Source: Mycolicibacterium tokaiense (GTDB taxonomy: Bacteria > Actinomycetota > Actinomycetes > Mycobacteriales > Mycobacteriaceae). From it: a stretch of 64,000 nucleotides of DNA. Below are positions 9,633-18,908 of the stretch, one piece after another. The notes under the pieces are model-generated. The model did not search any database, had not been told where the DNA came from, and was given only the letters and a program-made list of their open reading frames with translations. Made by a program: the position numbers and the translations under genes. Location: contig NZ_AP022600.1 in assembly GCF_010725885.1 (NCBI RefSeq), forward strand, positions 5,890,001 through 5,954,000, read 5' to 3'. The first letter of the stretch is position 1; each line of letters opens with the position of its first letter.

Positions 9633-10304
9633 ATGTCCGCAATCCTGTTCGGTTCGATCAGCACTCTGGCTGATACCTCCGAGCTGCAACGTCGCGCCTT
9701 CAACGAGGCCTTCCAGGCGCACGGCCTGGACTGGAACTGGTCGCGCGACGACTATGCGTCGATGCTCGGCTCCAACGGCGGCCAGAACCGCATCGCCGAC
9801 TACGCCTCGGCCAAGGGCGTCGACGTCGACGCCGCCGAGGTGCACGCCACCAAATCCTCGATCTTCCAGGAACTGCTCGGCTCGGTCGGGGTGTCGCCGC
9901 GGGCCGGCGTCCTGGACACTGTGAAAGAAGCCAGGCAGCAAGGTGTTTCGCTCGGTTTCGTCACCACCACCTCACCGGAGAACGTCGCGGCTCTGCTGTC
10001 CGCGCTGTCCCCGGACCTCAGCACCGACAGCTTCGACATCGTGGTCGACAAGACGTCGGTCTCGGACGTCAAACCCGACCCGGCGGTGTATCTGTACGCC
10101 CTCGAGCAGCTCGGTGAGGACGCCGGCACCGTCGTCGCCATCGAGGACAACCAGGGCGGCGTGCAGGCCGCCTCCGCCGCCGGCATCAGCTGCGTGGCCT
10201 TCCCCAACGAGAACACCGCCGACGGTGATTTCTCCGCCGCCACCACCACCGTCGACACGCTGGACGCCGAAACCGTCCTCGCCCTCATCAAGGAGGCTCG
10301 ATGA
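9633..10304 (+). CDS. HAD-like protein with degenerate catalytic motif, first gene of MAA operon
   Basis: A 223-residue protein with the fold of HAD-superfamily beta-phosphoglucomutase/CbbY-like phosphatases. Motif III lysine ([17 protein letters not shown]) and motif IV ([10 protein letters not shown]) are present. Motif I, normally FDxDGTL, reads FGSISTL at residues 6-12, so both the nucleophilic and the acid/base aspartates are absent. Catalysis by the usual phospho-aspartate route is therefore unlikely. The ATG at 9633 has GGAAGG just upstream. It overlaps mysA by four bases (ATGA), which ties it to mycosporine-like amino acid synthesis. It may be a binding or chaperone-like subunit, or use an altered chemistry. 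Confidence 0.8.
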   Translation: MSAILFGSISTLADTSELQRRAFNEAFQAHGLDWNWSRDDYASMLGSNGGQNRIADYASAKGVDVDAAEVHATKSSIFQELLGSVGVSPRAGVLDTVKEARQQGVSLGFVTTTSPENVAALLSALSPDLSTDSFDIVVDKTSVSDVKPDPAVYLYALEQLGEDAGTVVAIEDNQGGVQAASAAGISCVAFPNENTADGDFSAATTTVDTLDAETVLALIKEAR

Positions 10305-11527
10305 GCACCATGGCTGCCACAGTCACCCAGGACGACAAGGCTTTTCACGTCGTCGGACACGAGACCATCTCCTACGACCTGGTCTATGTCGACGGCGTGT
10401 TCGACGTCGGACAGACCGCTCTGGCCGACTGCTACCGCCCCTACGGCCGCGCACTGATGGTGGTGGACGAGTCGGTCTACGCGCTCTACAGCCGGCAGAT
10501 CCACGCCTACTTCGATCACCACGGAATCACGTTGACCGTGGTGCCCATCCAGATCCGCGAGACGGCCAAGTCGCTGGAGACCTTCGAGCGCATCGTCGGA
10601 GAGTTCGACACCTTCGGGCTGGTGCGCACCGAACCGGTGCTGGTGGTCGGCGGCGGGCTGACCACCGACGTGGCCGGATTCGCCTGCGCCAGCTACCGGC
10701 GCAACACGCCCTACATCCGCATCCCCACCACCTTGATCGGCCTCATCGACGCCAGCGTCTCGATCAAGGTGGCTGTCAACCACGGCAAGCACAAGAACCG
10801 CCTCGGCGCCTACCACGCGTCATCGACGGTGTTCCTGGACTTCTCCTTCCTGGCCACCCTGCCCGAGGACCAGGTACGCAACGGCATGGCCGAGCTGATC
10901 AAGATCGCCGTCGTCGGCAACAGCGAGATCTTCGGGCTGCTGGAGGATTTCGGTCCGGAACTGCTGCGCACCCGGTTCGGCCACCGCGACGGCACCCCGC
11001 AGTTGCGGGAGGTGGCCCACCGGCTCACCTACCAGGCCATCGCCACCATGCTCGAACTCGAAGCGCCCAATCTGCACGAGATCGATCTCGACCGGGTGAT
11101 CGCGTTCGGCCACACCTGGAGTCCCACTTTGGAACTCACTCCGGAGCGGCCGTTCTTCCACGGCCACGCCATCAACATCGACATGGCGCTGTCCACCACC
11201 CTCGCCGAGCAGCGGGGACATCTCAGTGCCAACGATCGCGACCGCGTGCTGGGCGTGATGAGTTCCCTGGGCCTGGCACTCGACAGCGAACACCTGACGC
11301 CGGAGCTGCTGGCGTCGGCCACCGAATCGATCCTGCGCACCCGCGACGGGCTGCTGCGCGCCGCGGTGCCGGACCCGATCGGTCACTGCCGCTTCCTCAA
11401 CGACGTCACCGTCGACGAGCTGGCCGACACCTTGACGCTGCACAAGAAGCTGTGCCTGGACTTCGACCGTGGCGGCGACGGGTTGGACATGTTCACCCCG
11501 GTGGACACCGAGGACGACGCGCGGTGA
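10301..11527 (+). CDS. mysA: Sedoheptulose-7-phosphate cyclase, desmethyl-4-deoxygadusol synthase (DDGS)
   Basis: A 408-residue member of the dehydroquinate-synthase-like sugar phosphate cyclase family. The NAD-binding [13 protein letters not shown] spans residues 115-127, [20 protein letters not shown] follows, and [10 protein letters not shown] is at 163-172. Zinc-ligand positions are E198 (MAELIK), H271 (FGHTW) and H287 (FHGHA). The family contains DDGS and 2-epi-5-epi-valiolone synthases, which cannot be separated by eye. The downstream O-methyltransferase, ATP-grasp and D-Ala-D-Ala-ligase-like genes make DDGS by far the likelier. It would convert sedoheptulose 7-phosphate to desmethyl-4-deoxygadusol in the cytoplasm. 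It is coupled by ATGA/GTGA overlaps on both sides. Confidence 0.88.
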   Translation: MSTMAATVTQDDKAFHVVGHETISYDLVYVDGVFDVGQTALADCYRPYGRALMVVDESVYALYSRQIHAYFDHHGITLTVVPIQIRETAKSLETFERIVGEFDTFGLVRTEPVLVVGGGLTTDVAGFACASYRRNTPYIRIPTTLIGLIDASVSIKVAVNHGKHKNRLGAYHASSTVFLDFSFLATLPEDQVRNGMAELIKIAVVGNSEIFGLLEDFGPELLRTRFGHRDGTPQLREVAHRLTYQAIATMLELEAPNLHEIDLDRVIAFGHTWSPTLELTPERPFFHGHAINIDMALSTTLAEQRGHLSANDRDRVLGVMSSLGLALDSEHLTPELLASATESILRTRDGLLRAAVPDPIGHCRFLNDVTVDELADTLTLHKKLCLDFDRGGDGLDMFTPVDTEDDAR

Positions 11528-12345
11528 CCGGTGCCGCCCTCACCCCGAGGCCGGTGACCCCGACCAGCATCCTGGCCGCCGAACTCGCCGAGTTGTGCCG
11601 CGAACTCGGCACCGTCGCCGGTCTGCCGGCGGCGGTGCTCGACCGCGCGCAGCGGGCCGGCGCCCTGGCCGCGGGCCTGGACCCCTACCTGGACCGGTGC
11701 ACCTCCCCCGAATCGACCGCGCTGGCCCGGCTGAGCGAACGCACCGCGCACACGGACTGGAGCGCCCGCGCCGACGGTGCGGTGTTCCTCGAGCAGGAGA
11801 TGCTCTCCGGTCACGTGGAGGGCAAGGCGCTGCAGTTCCTGCTGCACCTCTCGCGCTGCACCCGGGTGCTGGAAATCGGGATGTTCACCGGTTATTCGGC
11901 GCTCGCGATGGCCGAGGCCATGCCCGCCGGGGGAACGGTGCTGGCCTGCGAGATCGATCCGGACGTGGCCCGCTTCGCTCGGGAATGCTTCGACGCCTCA
12001 CCGTTCGGGGACCGCATCACCATCGCGGTGGGCCCGGCACTGGAGACGCTGCACCAGCTGCCCGACACCGAGCCGCCCTTCGACTTCGTGTTCATCGACG
12101 CAGACAAAGCCGGTTACCTGGGCTACGTCGACTTCCTGCTGAGCAGCCCGCTACTGGGACCAGAGGCCGTCATCGCCGTCGACAACACGCTGATGCAGGG
12201 CCAGCCCTACACCGGCTCGGGCGTGACGGCCAACGGGGCGGCCATCGCGACGTTCAACCAGGCGATCGCCGACGACCCCCGGGTCGAGCAGGTGCTCATT
12301 CCGTTGCGCGATGGGCTGACGCTCATTCGGAGAACGCCCGCGTGA
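11524..12345 (+). CDS. mysB: Cation-dependent O-methyltransferase of MAA pathway
   Basis: A 273-residue class I, metal-dependent SAM O-methyltransferase (caffeoyl-CoA/catechol type). SAM-binding motif I is [18 protein letters not shown] and the acidic post-motif is LACEIDPD. The metal-binding region [14 protein letters not shown] is followed by [11 protein letters not shown]. The GTG start at 11524 overlaps the mysA stop by four bases; an upstream extension of the open frame is not needed. In MAA synthesis MysB methylates desmethyl-4-deoxygadusol to 4-deoxygadusol. The N-terminal ~80 residues are helical and lack motifs, as in other MysB-like proteins. Confidence 0.88.
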   Translation: MTGAALTPRPVTPTSILAAELAELCRELGTVAGLPAAVLDRAQRAGALAAGLDPYLDRCTSPESTALARLSERTAHTDWSARADGAVFLEQEMLSGHVEGKALQFLLHLSRCTRVLEIGMFTGYSALAMAEAMPAGGTVLACEIDPDVARFARECFDASPFGDRITIAVGPALETLHQLPDTEPPFDFVFIDADKAGYLGYVDFLLSSPLLGPEAVIAVDNTLMQGQPYTGSGVTANGAAIATFNQAIADDPRVEQVLIPLRDGLTLIRRTPA

Positions 12346-13688
12346 CCGCCACCGCCACGGTCGCACCGGCAGCGGAGGTGACCCGCCGGCCGGTGGCAGC
12401 GGCTCCGGCACGCACTCTGCTGGCGCTGGCAGGCCTGGGTGCCACGCTGCCGCTGGACGCCGCGCTGGTGGGTCTGGCGCTGCTGTTCGTGCGACCCACC
12501 ACGCCGGCGGCGCATCCACGTCCCCGGACCGTGCTGATCAGCGGCGCCAAGATGACCAAGGCGCTGGCGTTGGCGCGGTCGTTCCATGCCGCCGGGCACC
12601 GGGTGATCCTGGTGGAGTCGGCGAAGTACCGCTTCACCGGACACCGCCTGTCCCGGGCCGTCGACCGCTTCCACGTGGTGCCCGAACCCCACGAACCGGG
12701 CTACGCCGAAGCGCTGCTGGAGGTGGTGCGCCGGGAACACGTCGACGTGTACGTCCCGGTGTCCAGCCCGGCCGCCAGCGTGCACGACGCCGACGCCCGG
12801 GCACTACTCGACGGCGTGTGCGAGGTCATCCACGTCGACTCGCGCATGGTCCGCAATCTCGACGACAAGGTCCGGTTCTCCCGCGCGGCAACAACTCTGG
12901 GGCTGCGAGTCCCGGACTCCCATCAGATCACCGACGCCCGCCAGATCCAGGACTTCCCGTTCCCACCCGGGCGCAGTTACATCCTCAAGCGGGTGGCCTA
13001 CAACCCGGTCGGCCGGATGGACCTCACCCGGCTGTCGGCGGATACACCCGAGCGCAACGTCGCCTTCGCGCGCAGCCTGCACATCAGCGAGGACGATCCG
13101 TGGATCCTGCAGGAGTTCATCGCGGGACAGGAGTACTGCACCCACAGCACCGTTCGCCAGGGCCGGGTCCAGGTCTACGGCTGCTGTGAGTCATCGGCGT
13201 TCCAGATCAACTACGCACAGGTGGACAAGCCCGAGATCCACAACTGGGTCCAGCGCTTCGCCGCAGGCACAGGCATCACCGGTCAGGTGTCGTTCGACTT
13301 CATCGAGGGTCCCGACGGTCACCCGTACGCCATCGAGTGCAACCCGCGGACCCATTCGGCCATCACGATGTTCTACGACCACCCTGGCGTGGCCGCGGCG
13401 TATCTCGAGGACGGTCACCCCATGATCGTGCCCAATCCCTCGGCCCGACCGACGTACTGGATCTATCACGAGCTGTGGCGGCTGCTCACCCAGCCGCGCC
13501 GGCTGGCCCGCCTGCGCACCATCGTCTCCGGAACGGACGCGGTGTTCTCCTGGCAGGACCCGCTGCCCTACTTCGGGTTACATCATCTGCAGATCCCGGC
13601 ACTGCTGCTGGGCAACCTGCGCGCCCGAAAAGGCTGGAGCCGCATCGACTTCAACATCGGCAAGCTGGTGGAGCCTGGTGGGGATTGA
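12342..13688 (+). CDS. mysC: ATP-grasp ligase, mycosporine-glycine synthase type
   Basis: A 448-residue protein with an N-terminal hydrophobic segment (residues ~25-50, one possible membrane helix), then an ATP-grasp ligase. Visible ATP-grasp elements are VLISGAKMTKALALARSF, YILKRVAYNP, the adenine-contacting WILQEFIAGQEYCTHS, and the metal-binding SFDFIEG...YAIECNPRTHSA. The family ligates an amino acid, normally glycine, to 4-deoxygadusol to give mycosporine-glycine. The GTG overlaps the mysB stop by four bases, and its end overlaps mysD by eleven bases. The N-terminal hydrophobic stretch suggests the step may occur at the membrane; this is inference. Confidence 0.87.
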   Translation: MTATATVAPAAEVTRRPVAAAPARTLLALAGLGATLPLDAALVGLALLFVRPTTPAAHPRPRTVLISGAKMTKALALARSFHAAGHRVILVESAKYRFTGHRLSRAVDRFHVVPEPHEPGYAEALLEVVRREHVDVYVPVSSPAASVHDADARALLDGVCEVIHVDSRMVRNLDDKVRFSRAATTLGLRVPDSHQITDARQIQDFPFPPGRSYILKRVAYNPVGRMDLTRLSADTPERNVAFARSLHISEDDPWILQEFIAGQEYCTHSTVRQGRVQVYGCCESSAFQINYAQVDKPEIHNWVQRFAAGTGITGQVSFDFIEGPDGHPYAIECNPRTHSAITMFYDHPGVAAAYLEDGHPMIVPNPSARPTYWIYHELWRLLTQPRRLARLRTIVSGTDAVFSWQDPLPYFGLHHLQIPALLLGNLRARKGWSRIDFNIGKLVEPGGD

Positions 13689-14736
13689 GACGCGGCGGCG
13701 CATCCTGCACCTGATCGGCTCCCCGGTCGATGAGTTCCACGCCGAACTGTCCCGGTTGTACGCCCTGGGCTGCCTGCTGGCGCTCGAGGATCCGCACCGC
13801 TACGAGATGCACCTGGCGCACGTCGAACCCGGCGGCACCTGGCGGTTCCCGCGCGCCCTTTCAGCGGCGGCGCTGTCCTCGGCCATCCCGATGTCGCTGT
13901 CACACGCGGTGGCGCACATCGAGCAGCTCGAGGTGGATGTCGTGGTGCCGCAGATGTTCTGCCACCCGGGGATGACGGCCTACCGCGCGCTGTTCGACAT
14001 CCTCGGCATCCCGTACGTCGGCAACACCGCGACCGTGATGGGTATCGCCGCGGACAAAGCCAAGACTCGGGCCATCGTCGCGGCCGCCGGGGTCGCGGTA
14101 CCCGCCGCACGGGTGGTGAACGATCAACAGCCGGTGGACATCCCGTTCCCGGTCGTGGTCAAGCCGGTCGCCACCGACAACTCCGTCGGCGTCACGCTGG
14201 TCCACGATCGCCGGCAGTACGCCGTGGCCGTCGATGCCGCGCTCTGCCACGGCGACACCGCTCTGGTGGAGCAGTACGTAGAACTGGGCCGCGAAGTGCG
14301 TTGTGGCATCGTCGCCCGCGACGGTGACCTGGTGGGGCTGCCGCTGGAGGAGTACGCCGTGGACCCGGTGACCAAACCGATCCGCGACAGCGCGGACAAA
14401 CTCGCGCGCAGCGCCGACGGTCAGCTGTACCTGGTGGCCAAAGACCGGGCCCACGCCTGGCTGGTGCCCGAGGACGATCCGCTCACCGACCGCGTCCGGG
14501 CAGCGGCGCGGGCTGCCCACCGGGCGCTGGGGTGCCGGCACTACAGCCTCTTCGACTTTCGCATCGACCCGCAGGGCAACCCGTGGTTCCTGGAAGCCGG
14601 ACTGTATTGCTCGTTCGCCCCGAGCAGCGTGATCGCGGTGATGGCGGCCGGCGCAGGCACCGGCGTCGGCGAGCTCTTCGCCGGCGTGCTCACCGAACTG
14701 GACCAGGAGGCCAAGACGTGCACGCCGAGCCACTGA
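13678..14736 (+). CDS. mysD: D-Ala-D-Ala ligase-like enzyme of MAA pathway
   Basis: A 352-residue ATP-grasp protein of the D-alanine-D-alanine ligase type. Motifs include PQMFCHPGMTAYRALFDILGIPYVG, the Mg/ATP element PFPVVVKPVATDNSVGVTLV, ALVEQYVELGREVRCGIV, and the C-terminal FDFRIDPQGNPWFLEAGL. The last motif carries the acidic metal ligand, though the usual NxxPG segment is altered. In actinobacterial MAA clusters this enzyme adds a second amino acid to mycosporine-glycine, giving imino-mycosporines such as shinorine. The amino acid used here cannot be read from sequence. The GTG start at 13678 overlaps mysC and is the only suitable early start. Confidence 0.85.
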   Translation: MGIETRRRILHLIGSPVDEFHAELSRLYALGCLLALEDPHRYEMHLAHVEPGGTWRFPRALSAAALSSAIPMSLSHAVAHIEQLEVDVVVPQMFCHPGMTAYRALFDILGIPYVGNTATVMGIAADKAKTRAIVAAAGVAVPAARVVNDQQPVDIPFPVVVKPVATDNSVGVTLVHDRRQYAVAVDAALCHGDTALVEQYVELGREVRCGIVARDGDLVGLPLEEYAVDPVTKPIRDSADKLARSADGQLYLVAKDRAHAWLVPEDDPLTDRVRAAARAAHRALGCRHYSLFDFRIDPQGNPWFLEAGLYCSFAPSSVIAVMAAGAGTGVGELFAGVLTELDQEAKTCTPSH

Positions 14737-15515
14737 AACCCGTTGGCGCGCTCATCACCGGCGTCCCCGTCGGTGCGCTGGGGCTGCGTCAGGCGTCGTG
14801 GTTGCGAACCCAGCTCGCGGAGCACGGTGTGGTGATCCTGCGTGACCAGAACGCCGACGACGAAGCGCTGCTGGACTTCCTGCGCAGTTTCGGCCGGGTG
14901 GTCTTCACCCAGGGTGAGACCCCCGTGGACGGCCATCCCGACCTGAACATCATCAGCAATGTCGGCCGAACCCGGCCGCCGCGCTCCAGCTTTCATGTCG
15001 ACACCAGTTACGTGCAGGAGCCGCCGGCCTACACGGCACTGCGCGCGGTGCGGATACCGGCCCACGGTGGGCAGACCCTGTTCAGCAACCAGTACCGCGC
15101 GCACGACACCCTTCCCGAGCACATCCGCCGGGACCTTGCACGGCGGTCCATCACCCACGTGGCCACCGGGGTCAGCCTGAGCGACGGCGACGAGGCGCAG
15201 GCCACCCACCCCGCGTTGCGCACCCACCCGGTCAGCGGCCGCACCGCACTGTTCCTGTCGACTCCCCCGCGGTGCCGGTCGGTGTCCGGGTTGACCGACC
15301 GGCAGGCCGGCGAATTGGTGGGTTATCTGTTCGAGCATTCCACCCGTGACGACAACGTGTTGCGGCACAGCTGGTTGCCCGGCGACGTGGTGGTGTGGGA
15401 CAACCGGGTGGTGATGCACCGCGCCGACCACCAGGGGGTGGTCGGCGACCGGGTGATGCACCGCGGCATGGTCACCGACGGTGCGGCACCGCGTCAGCTC
15501 CAGAAGTGGGTGTAG
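14718..15515 (+). CDS. TauD/TfdA-type Fe(II)/2-oxoglutarate dioxygenase, MAA tailoring candidate
   Basis: A 265-residue TauD-family dioxygenase with a complete active site. The HxD iron ligands are H93 and D95 in SFHVDTSY, the distal ligand is H234 in WDNRVVMH, and the 2-oxoglutarate arginines are R245 and R249, spaced exactly as in TauD. The GTG at 14718 has AGGAGG eight bases upstream and overlaps the mysD end by 19 bases, so it belongs to the operon. Cyanobacterial clusters use a different non-haem iron enzyme (MysH) to make palythines. A TauD enzyme here could hydroxylate, demethylate or decarboxylate the MAA. Its stop overlaps the convergent astacin gene by 22 bases. Confidence 0.85.
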   Translation: MHAEPLKPVGALITGVPVGALGLRQASWLRTQLAEHGVVILRDQNADDEALLDFLRSFGRVVFTQGETPVDGHPDLNIISNVGRTRPPRSSFHVDTSYVQEPPAYTALRAVRIPAHGGQTLFSNQYRAHDTLPEHIRRDLARRSITHVATGVSLSDGDEAQATHPALRTHPVSGRTALFLSTPPRCRSVSGLTDRQAGELVGYLFEHSTRDDNVLRHSWLPGDVVVWDNRVVMHRADHQGVVGDRVMHRGMVTDGAAPRQLQKWV

Positions 15516-17302
15516 CCCCGGTTGTCGAAGCCGAGCACGAACAGGTCCAGGTTGCTCGGCCCTCGTGACACCGCGGCGATCTGCTGGGTCTGGTTGTCGA
15601 AGATGTGCCCGCCCGGCAGCGGGAACCAGTCGGCGGCCCAGGCGCCGTTCCAGAAGTGGGTGTAACCGCGATTGTCGAAGCCGATGACGAACAGGTCCAG
15701 ATTGTTCGGGCCCCGCGAGACCACCGAGAGCCGCTGCTTCTTGTTGTCGAAGACGTGGCGTCCGGGCAGCGGGAACCAGTCGTTGTTCCACCGGCCGTTC
15801 CAGAAATGCGTGTACGCCTTGTTGTCGAAGCCGAGCACGAAGAGGTCCAGGTTGCCGGCGCCGCGGGAGACCGCGGCCACGTGCTGGGTCTTGTTGTCGA
15901 AGGTGTGACCCCCGGGCAGTGCGAACCAGTCGCTGTTCCACTGGCCGTTCCAGAAATGGGTGTAGACCTTGTTGTCGAACCCGATGACGAACAGGTCCAG
16001 ATTGTTGGGGCCGCGGGACACCGCGGCGATCTTCTGGGTGGTGTGATCGAAAGTGTGCCGGCCCGGCAGTGGGAACCAGTCCCTGCTCCAGCCGCCCTGC
16101 GCGGTCCAGAACGTGGTGTAGACACGGTTGTCGAACCCGATGACGAACAGGTCCAGGTGGTTCGGTGTGCGCGAGACCGCGGCGATGTGCTGGGTACGGT
16201 TGTTGAAGATGTGTTGTCCCGGCAGCGCGAACCAGTCGGAGTTCCACTGCCCGTTCCAGAAATGGGTGTAGACCTTGTTGTCGAACCCGATCACGAACAG
16301 GTCCAGATTGTTCGGGCCCCGCGACACCGCGGCGATCCTCTGGGTGGCGTGGTCGAAGATGTGCCGGCCCGGCAGCGCGAACCAGTCACCGTTCCAGCGG
16401 CCGTTCCAGAAGTGGGTGTAGGCCTTGTTGTCGAAGCCCAGGACGAACAGGTCGAGGTTGGTGCGTCCGCGGGAGACGGCGGAGATCTTCTGCTTCTTGT
16501 TGTCGAAGATGTGCCCGCCGGGCAGGGCGAACCAGTCCGGCGCCCAGCCGCCGTACATGGCCTGGATGGCCAGCCGGTCCCCGACCGACAGTCCGTTCCG
16601 CTGACCCATCACCACCCCCGGCGGCAACGGCACCTTGGGGACGATGGTGGGTTGACCGTTGGTACTGAAAGCCGTTGCGGGGTAATGCATGATGGATCCG
16701 AAGTCGTACCCGCCTGTGTCGTCACCGTCGCTGATGTGTTGCTGGAAGTTGTGCTGATCCCCCGAGGCGATGTTGGCGAAGTTGACGGTGATCAGCGCGT
16801 TGCGGTCCTCCCGGCTCTGCTCGTGCCACAGCCCGATGGCATGCCCCATCTCGTGGATCACCGTCCCGGTGGGTGCGCCCGCGGCGATGCGGATGTCCTG
16901 ACGCCCGCCCTGGCGGCCCACGCGGGAACTGCTGCCGGTGTCAGGGATGAAGCGGACGTAATCGGACTGTCCGTTGCGCGGCACAAAACGCACCGGGGTG
17001 AGCGCCCCGTAGTGCGCCACCGCGTCGGTGACCCGTTGCGGATTGGGCAGATTGGGGTCGACCTCGAACGGGACCACCGCGCCCGGCCATCGGTGGCCGG
17101 CCCCGGTGACGATGACGCCCTCCTGCCCCACCGTCTCCCCCAGCACGATGTCGCCCTCGAACAGCGCCAGGCCGTCGATGTCGCTGTAGGTCACCTCGGT
17201 GCGGACCCCGCCCGGGGTCTCGACGAAGCCGGTGCCGGTGGTGCCTCCGGACCGGAATTCGCCGCTGTCGTGTTCGGTGGTGGTGTTCTCGATGGTGGTC
17301 AT
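15494..17302 (-). CDS. Astacin-family (M12A) metalloprotease with seven C-terminal propeller-like repeats
   Basis: A 602-residue protein. Residues ~70-250 are an astacin protease with the zinc motif HEMGHAIGLWH at 150-160, continuing EQSREDR, and the Met-turn SIMHYP at 203-208. Residues ~256-602 are seven repeats of ~49 residues, each beginning DWFALPG or DWFPLPG and containing NLDLFVIGFDN and YTHFWN, probably seven blades of a lectin-like beta-propeller. No signal peptide is visible on the ATG at 17302, which is odd for an astacin; secretion may be non-classical or the enzyme may act inside the cell. The N-terminal ~50 residues could be a propeptide. Confidence 0.85.
   Translation of the reverse strand: MTTIENTTTEHDSGEFRSGGTTGTGFVETPGGVRTEVTYSDIDGLALFEGDIVLGETVGQEGVIVTGAGHRWPGAVVPFEVDPNLPNPQRVTDAVAHYGALTPVRFVPRNGQSDYVRFIPDTGSSSRVGRQGGRQDIRIAAGAPTGTVIHEMGHAIGLWHEQSREDRNALITVNFANIASGDQHNFQQHISDGDDTGGYDFGSIMHYPATAFSTNGQPTIVPKVPLPPGVVMGQRNGLSVGDRLAIQAMYGGWAPDWFALPGGHIFDNKKQKISAVSRGRTNLDLFVLGFDNKAYTHFWNGRWNGDWFALPGRHIFDHATQRIAAVSRGPNNLDLFVIGFDNKVYTHFWNGQWNSDWFALPGQHIFNNRTQHIAAVSRTPNHLDLFVIGFDNRVYTTFWTAQGGWSRDWFPLPGRHTFDHTTQKIAAVSRGPNNLDLFVIGFDNKVYTHFWNGQWNSDWFALPGGHTFDNKTQHVAAVSRGAGNLDLFVLGFDNKAYTHFWNGRWNNDWFPLPGRHVFDNKKQRLSVVSRGPNNLDLFVIGFDNRGYTHFWNGAWAADWFPLPGGHIFDNQTQQIAAVSRGPSNLDLFVLGFDNRGYTHFWS
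15497..16537 (-). repeat. Seven tandem ~150-base coding repeats of the propeller domain
   Basis: Seven in-frame units of about 49-51 codons, highly similar in protein and DNA. The third unit has a small insertion (TAQGGW). The similarity suggests expansion by recombination; unit number could vary between strains. Confidence 0.8.
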
Positions 17303-17401
17303 GGGTTGCCTGCTTCCTGGTTGAGTCGCGTGTGCCGCGAATGTGCCGTGTGCAGCATCGGTCCGTCACGCAGACGTGGTCGTGCGTAGCGGGCTACCTG
17401 T

Positions 17402-17746
17402 TCACACGGCGACGACGCGCACGGTCAGGCCGGTCACGTCCCCGGCGGAGGCGACGGGGATGCTCTCGACGGACACCAGGTCTCCCGCGCCGAGCTGCTG
17501 GGAGCCGGCCAGACTGATCTGACACTGCAGCGAAAGCTGCTGGTGGGACGAGGTTTCCGGCGCCTGCATCGCGAAGTGTTGACGGCGGCCCGGTGATACC
17601 GCGGTGTCGGGAAAACTGGCGACGGCGATCTGCGGCGCCTGCGCGTCGGCCCATGAGGTGTCACGCAGTTCCAGCACCATCGCCGCCGTGGTGACGGGGG
17701 CGTCCGGTGGCATCACCACTGTCCCGCTGATCCGGCGCATCACCAT
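17402..17746 (-). CDS. Small YbaY/YscW-like domain protein, function unknown
   Basis: A 114-residue protein. Its pattern SGTVVMPPDAP...AMVLELRDTSWADAQAPQIA...PDTAVSPGRRQHFAM, with a repeating all-beta character, resembles the YbaY/YscW (secretion-lipoprotein) domain, which is often found in envelope proteins. No signal peptide or lipobox is visible from the ATG at 17746, so a cytoplasmic location is suggested. It follows the astacin gene on the same strand after ~100 bases and is divergent from the DUF4185 gene. I recognise the fold only weakly and give no function. Confidence 0.6.
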   Translation of the reverse strand: MVMRRISGTVVMPPDAPVTTAAMVLELRDTSWADAQAPQIAVASFPDTAVSPGRRQHFAMQAPETSSHQQLSLQCQISLAGSQQLGAGDLVSVESIPVASAGDVTGLTVRVVAV

Positions 17747-17824
17747 GCCCCCATCGTCGCCTGGGCCGCGCCGCCGCGGGCAGGTAGCGCACTACTCGGC
17801 TCACCGCGCGGCCCCTGTGCCAGC

Positions 17825-18907
17825 ATGGGGCAGATGACGACCAGGCAGTCACCGACCGCACGCGCTGCAGTCACGCCTCGCAGCCCCGGCAAGCTCGCCG
17901 ATGTCACCGGCCCCGGCCTGACCGACCGCTGGGGCGCCGCGGCCACCGACCTCGGCGCCTCCATCGAGGCGCCCGACGGCAACCTGGTGTCGGTCTTCGG
18001 GGACACGTTCTCCGGGGACCGGGTGGGCGTCGGCGACTGGCGTTCTCCGGTGGTACTGATCGGCACCGGTGACGCCCGTCGCCCGGTGCGCTATCACCAG
18101 GCCGGCGGACCCGATGCCGGGTACGCCCGTCAGTTGTGGCACTACATCCACGATGACACCGCACCGCGGTGGACCAAAGGCGGTATCAGCACGGTGATCC
18201 CGTCGGATCTGCTCCGGGTCGGCGACACGCTCTATCTGCACGCAATCGTCAACCGCGGCTTCGGAAACGCGGTCTGGACGGAGATCTGGCGCTCGGGCGA
18301 CAGCGGCGTGACGTGGCATCACCTGGGTGAGCGTGCCAAGTTCCCCGCCGCCCTGCACGGTGGCCACGCCCAACTGTGGTCCTGGGACTTCGACCCCGAT
18401 GATGGCTGGGTCTATGTGGTGTCCACCGGCTTTCAACGCAATAAGGGCATCATCTTGCGCCGGGTCCGCCCCGAGCATCTGGGCGAGCGCACTCGCTACT
18501 CGGGGTGGGGGTTCCGCCACGGCGTCTGGGGATGGGGCAACGAGCCGACACCCATCACCCCCGGCGGGGAGACCTGGGGTGAACTGACATTACGCCGGCT
18601 GGCAGCCGGAACCTGGGTGCTGGGCGGCTTCCTGTCGTCGAAATATGCACTGGGCTACCGGGTGATCAGCTCGCCGGTGGCCAACATGTTCGCCACCGAG
18701 GTCCAGATGCCGGTGCTGGGATGTGGTTGGGACGACGAAGACCACACCCGCAACCGCGTCGCCCAGCTCTACGGCGGCTACCTGCTACCGAATTCGCGCG
18801 TCGGCGTACCCGGCGGGGTCGGGCTGATGGTCTCGCAGTGGCACACCCGGGCGCACTGGCCTTACCGCGTCATGCATTTCGGCGTGACACTGCGCGACAC
18901 CCGGTAG
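17825..18907 (+). CDS. DUF4185 protein, GH183-type arabinanase family candidate
   Basis: A 360-residue DUF4185 protein predicted to be a five-bladed beta-propeller. Typical stretches are VSVFGDTFSG near residue 57, IYLHAIVN-like YLHAIVNRGFG, DSGVTWHHLG, VYVVSTGFQRNKGIILRRV, GYLLPNSRV and MVSQWHTRAHWPYRVMHFG. Mycobacterial DUF4185 proteins (the Rv3707c group) have been shown to be endo-D-arabinanases of family GH183 that cut cell-wall arabinan. Whether this copy is active cannot be decided here. The ATG at 17825 and one nine bases later are both possible. No signal peptide is visible. Confidence 0.78.
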   Translation: MGQMTTRQSPTARAAVTPRSPGKLADVTGPGLTDRWGAAATDLGASIEAPDGNLVSVFGDTFSGDRVGVGDWRSPVVLIGTGDARRPVRYHQAGGPDAGYARQLWHYIHDDTAPRWTKGGISTVIPSDLLRVGDTLYLHAIVNRGFGNAVWTEIWRSGDSGVTWHHLGERAKFPAALHGGHAQLWSWDFDPDDGWVYVVSTGFQRNKGIILRRVRPEHLGERTRYSGWGFRHGVWGWGNEPTPITPGGETWGELTLRRLAAGTWVLGGFLSSKYALGYRVISSPVANMFATEVQMPVLGCGWDDEDHTRNRVAQLYGGYLLPNSRVGVPGGVGLMVSQWHTRAHWPYRVMHFGVTLRDTR

Positions 18908-18908
18908 G

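Noticed and set aside
10301..11527. Sugar phosphate cyclase as 2-epi-5-epi-valiolone synthase of an aminocyclitol pathway
   Set aside because: The downstream O-methyltransferase, ATP-grasp and Ddl-like genes are the MAA set, and no aminocyclitol genes are present.
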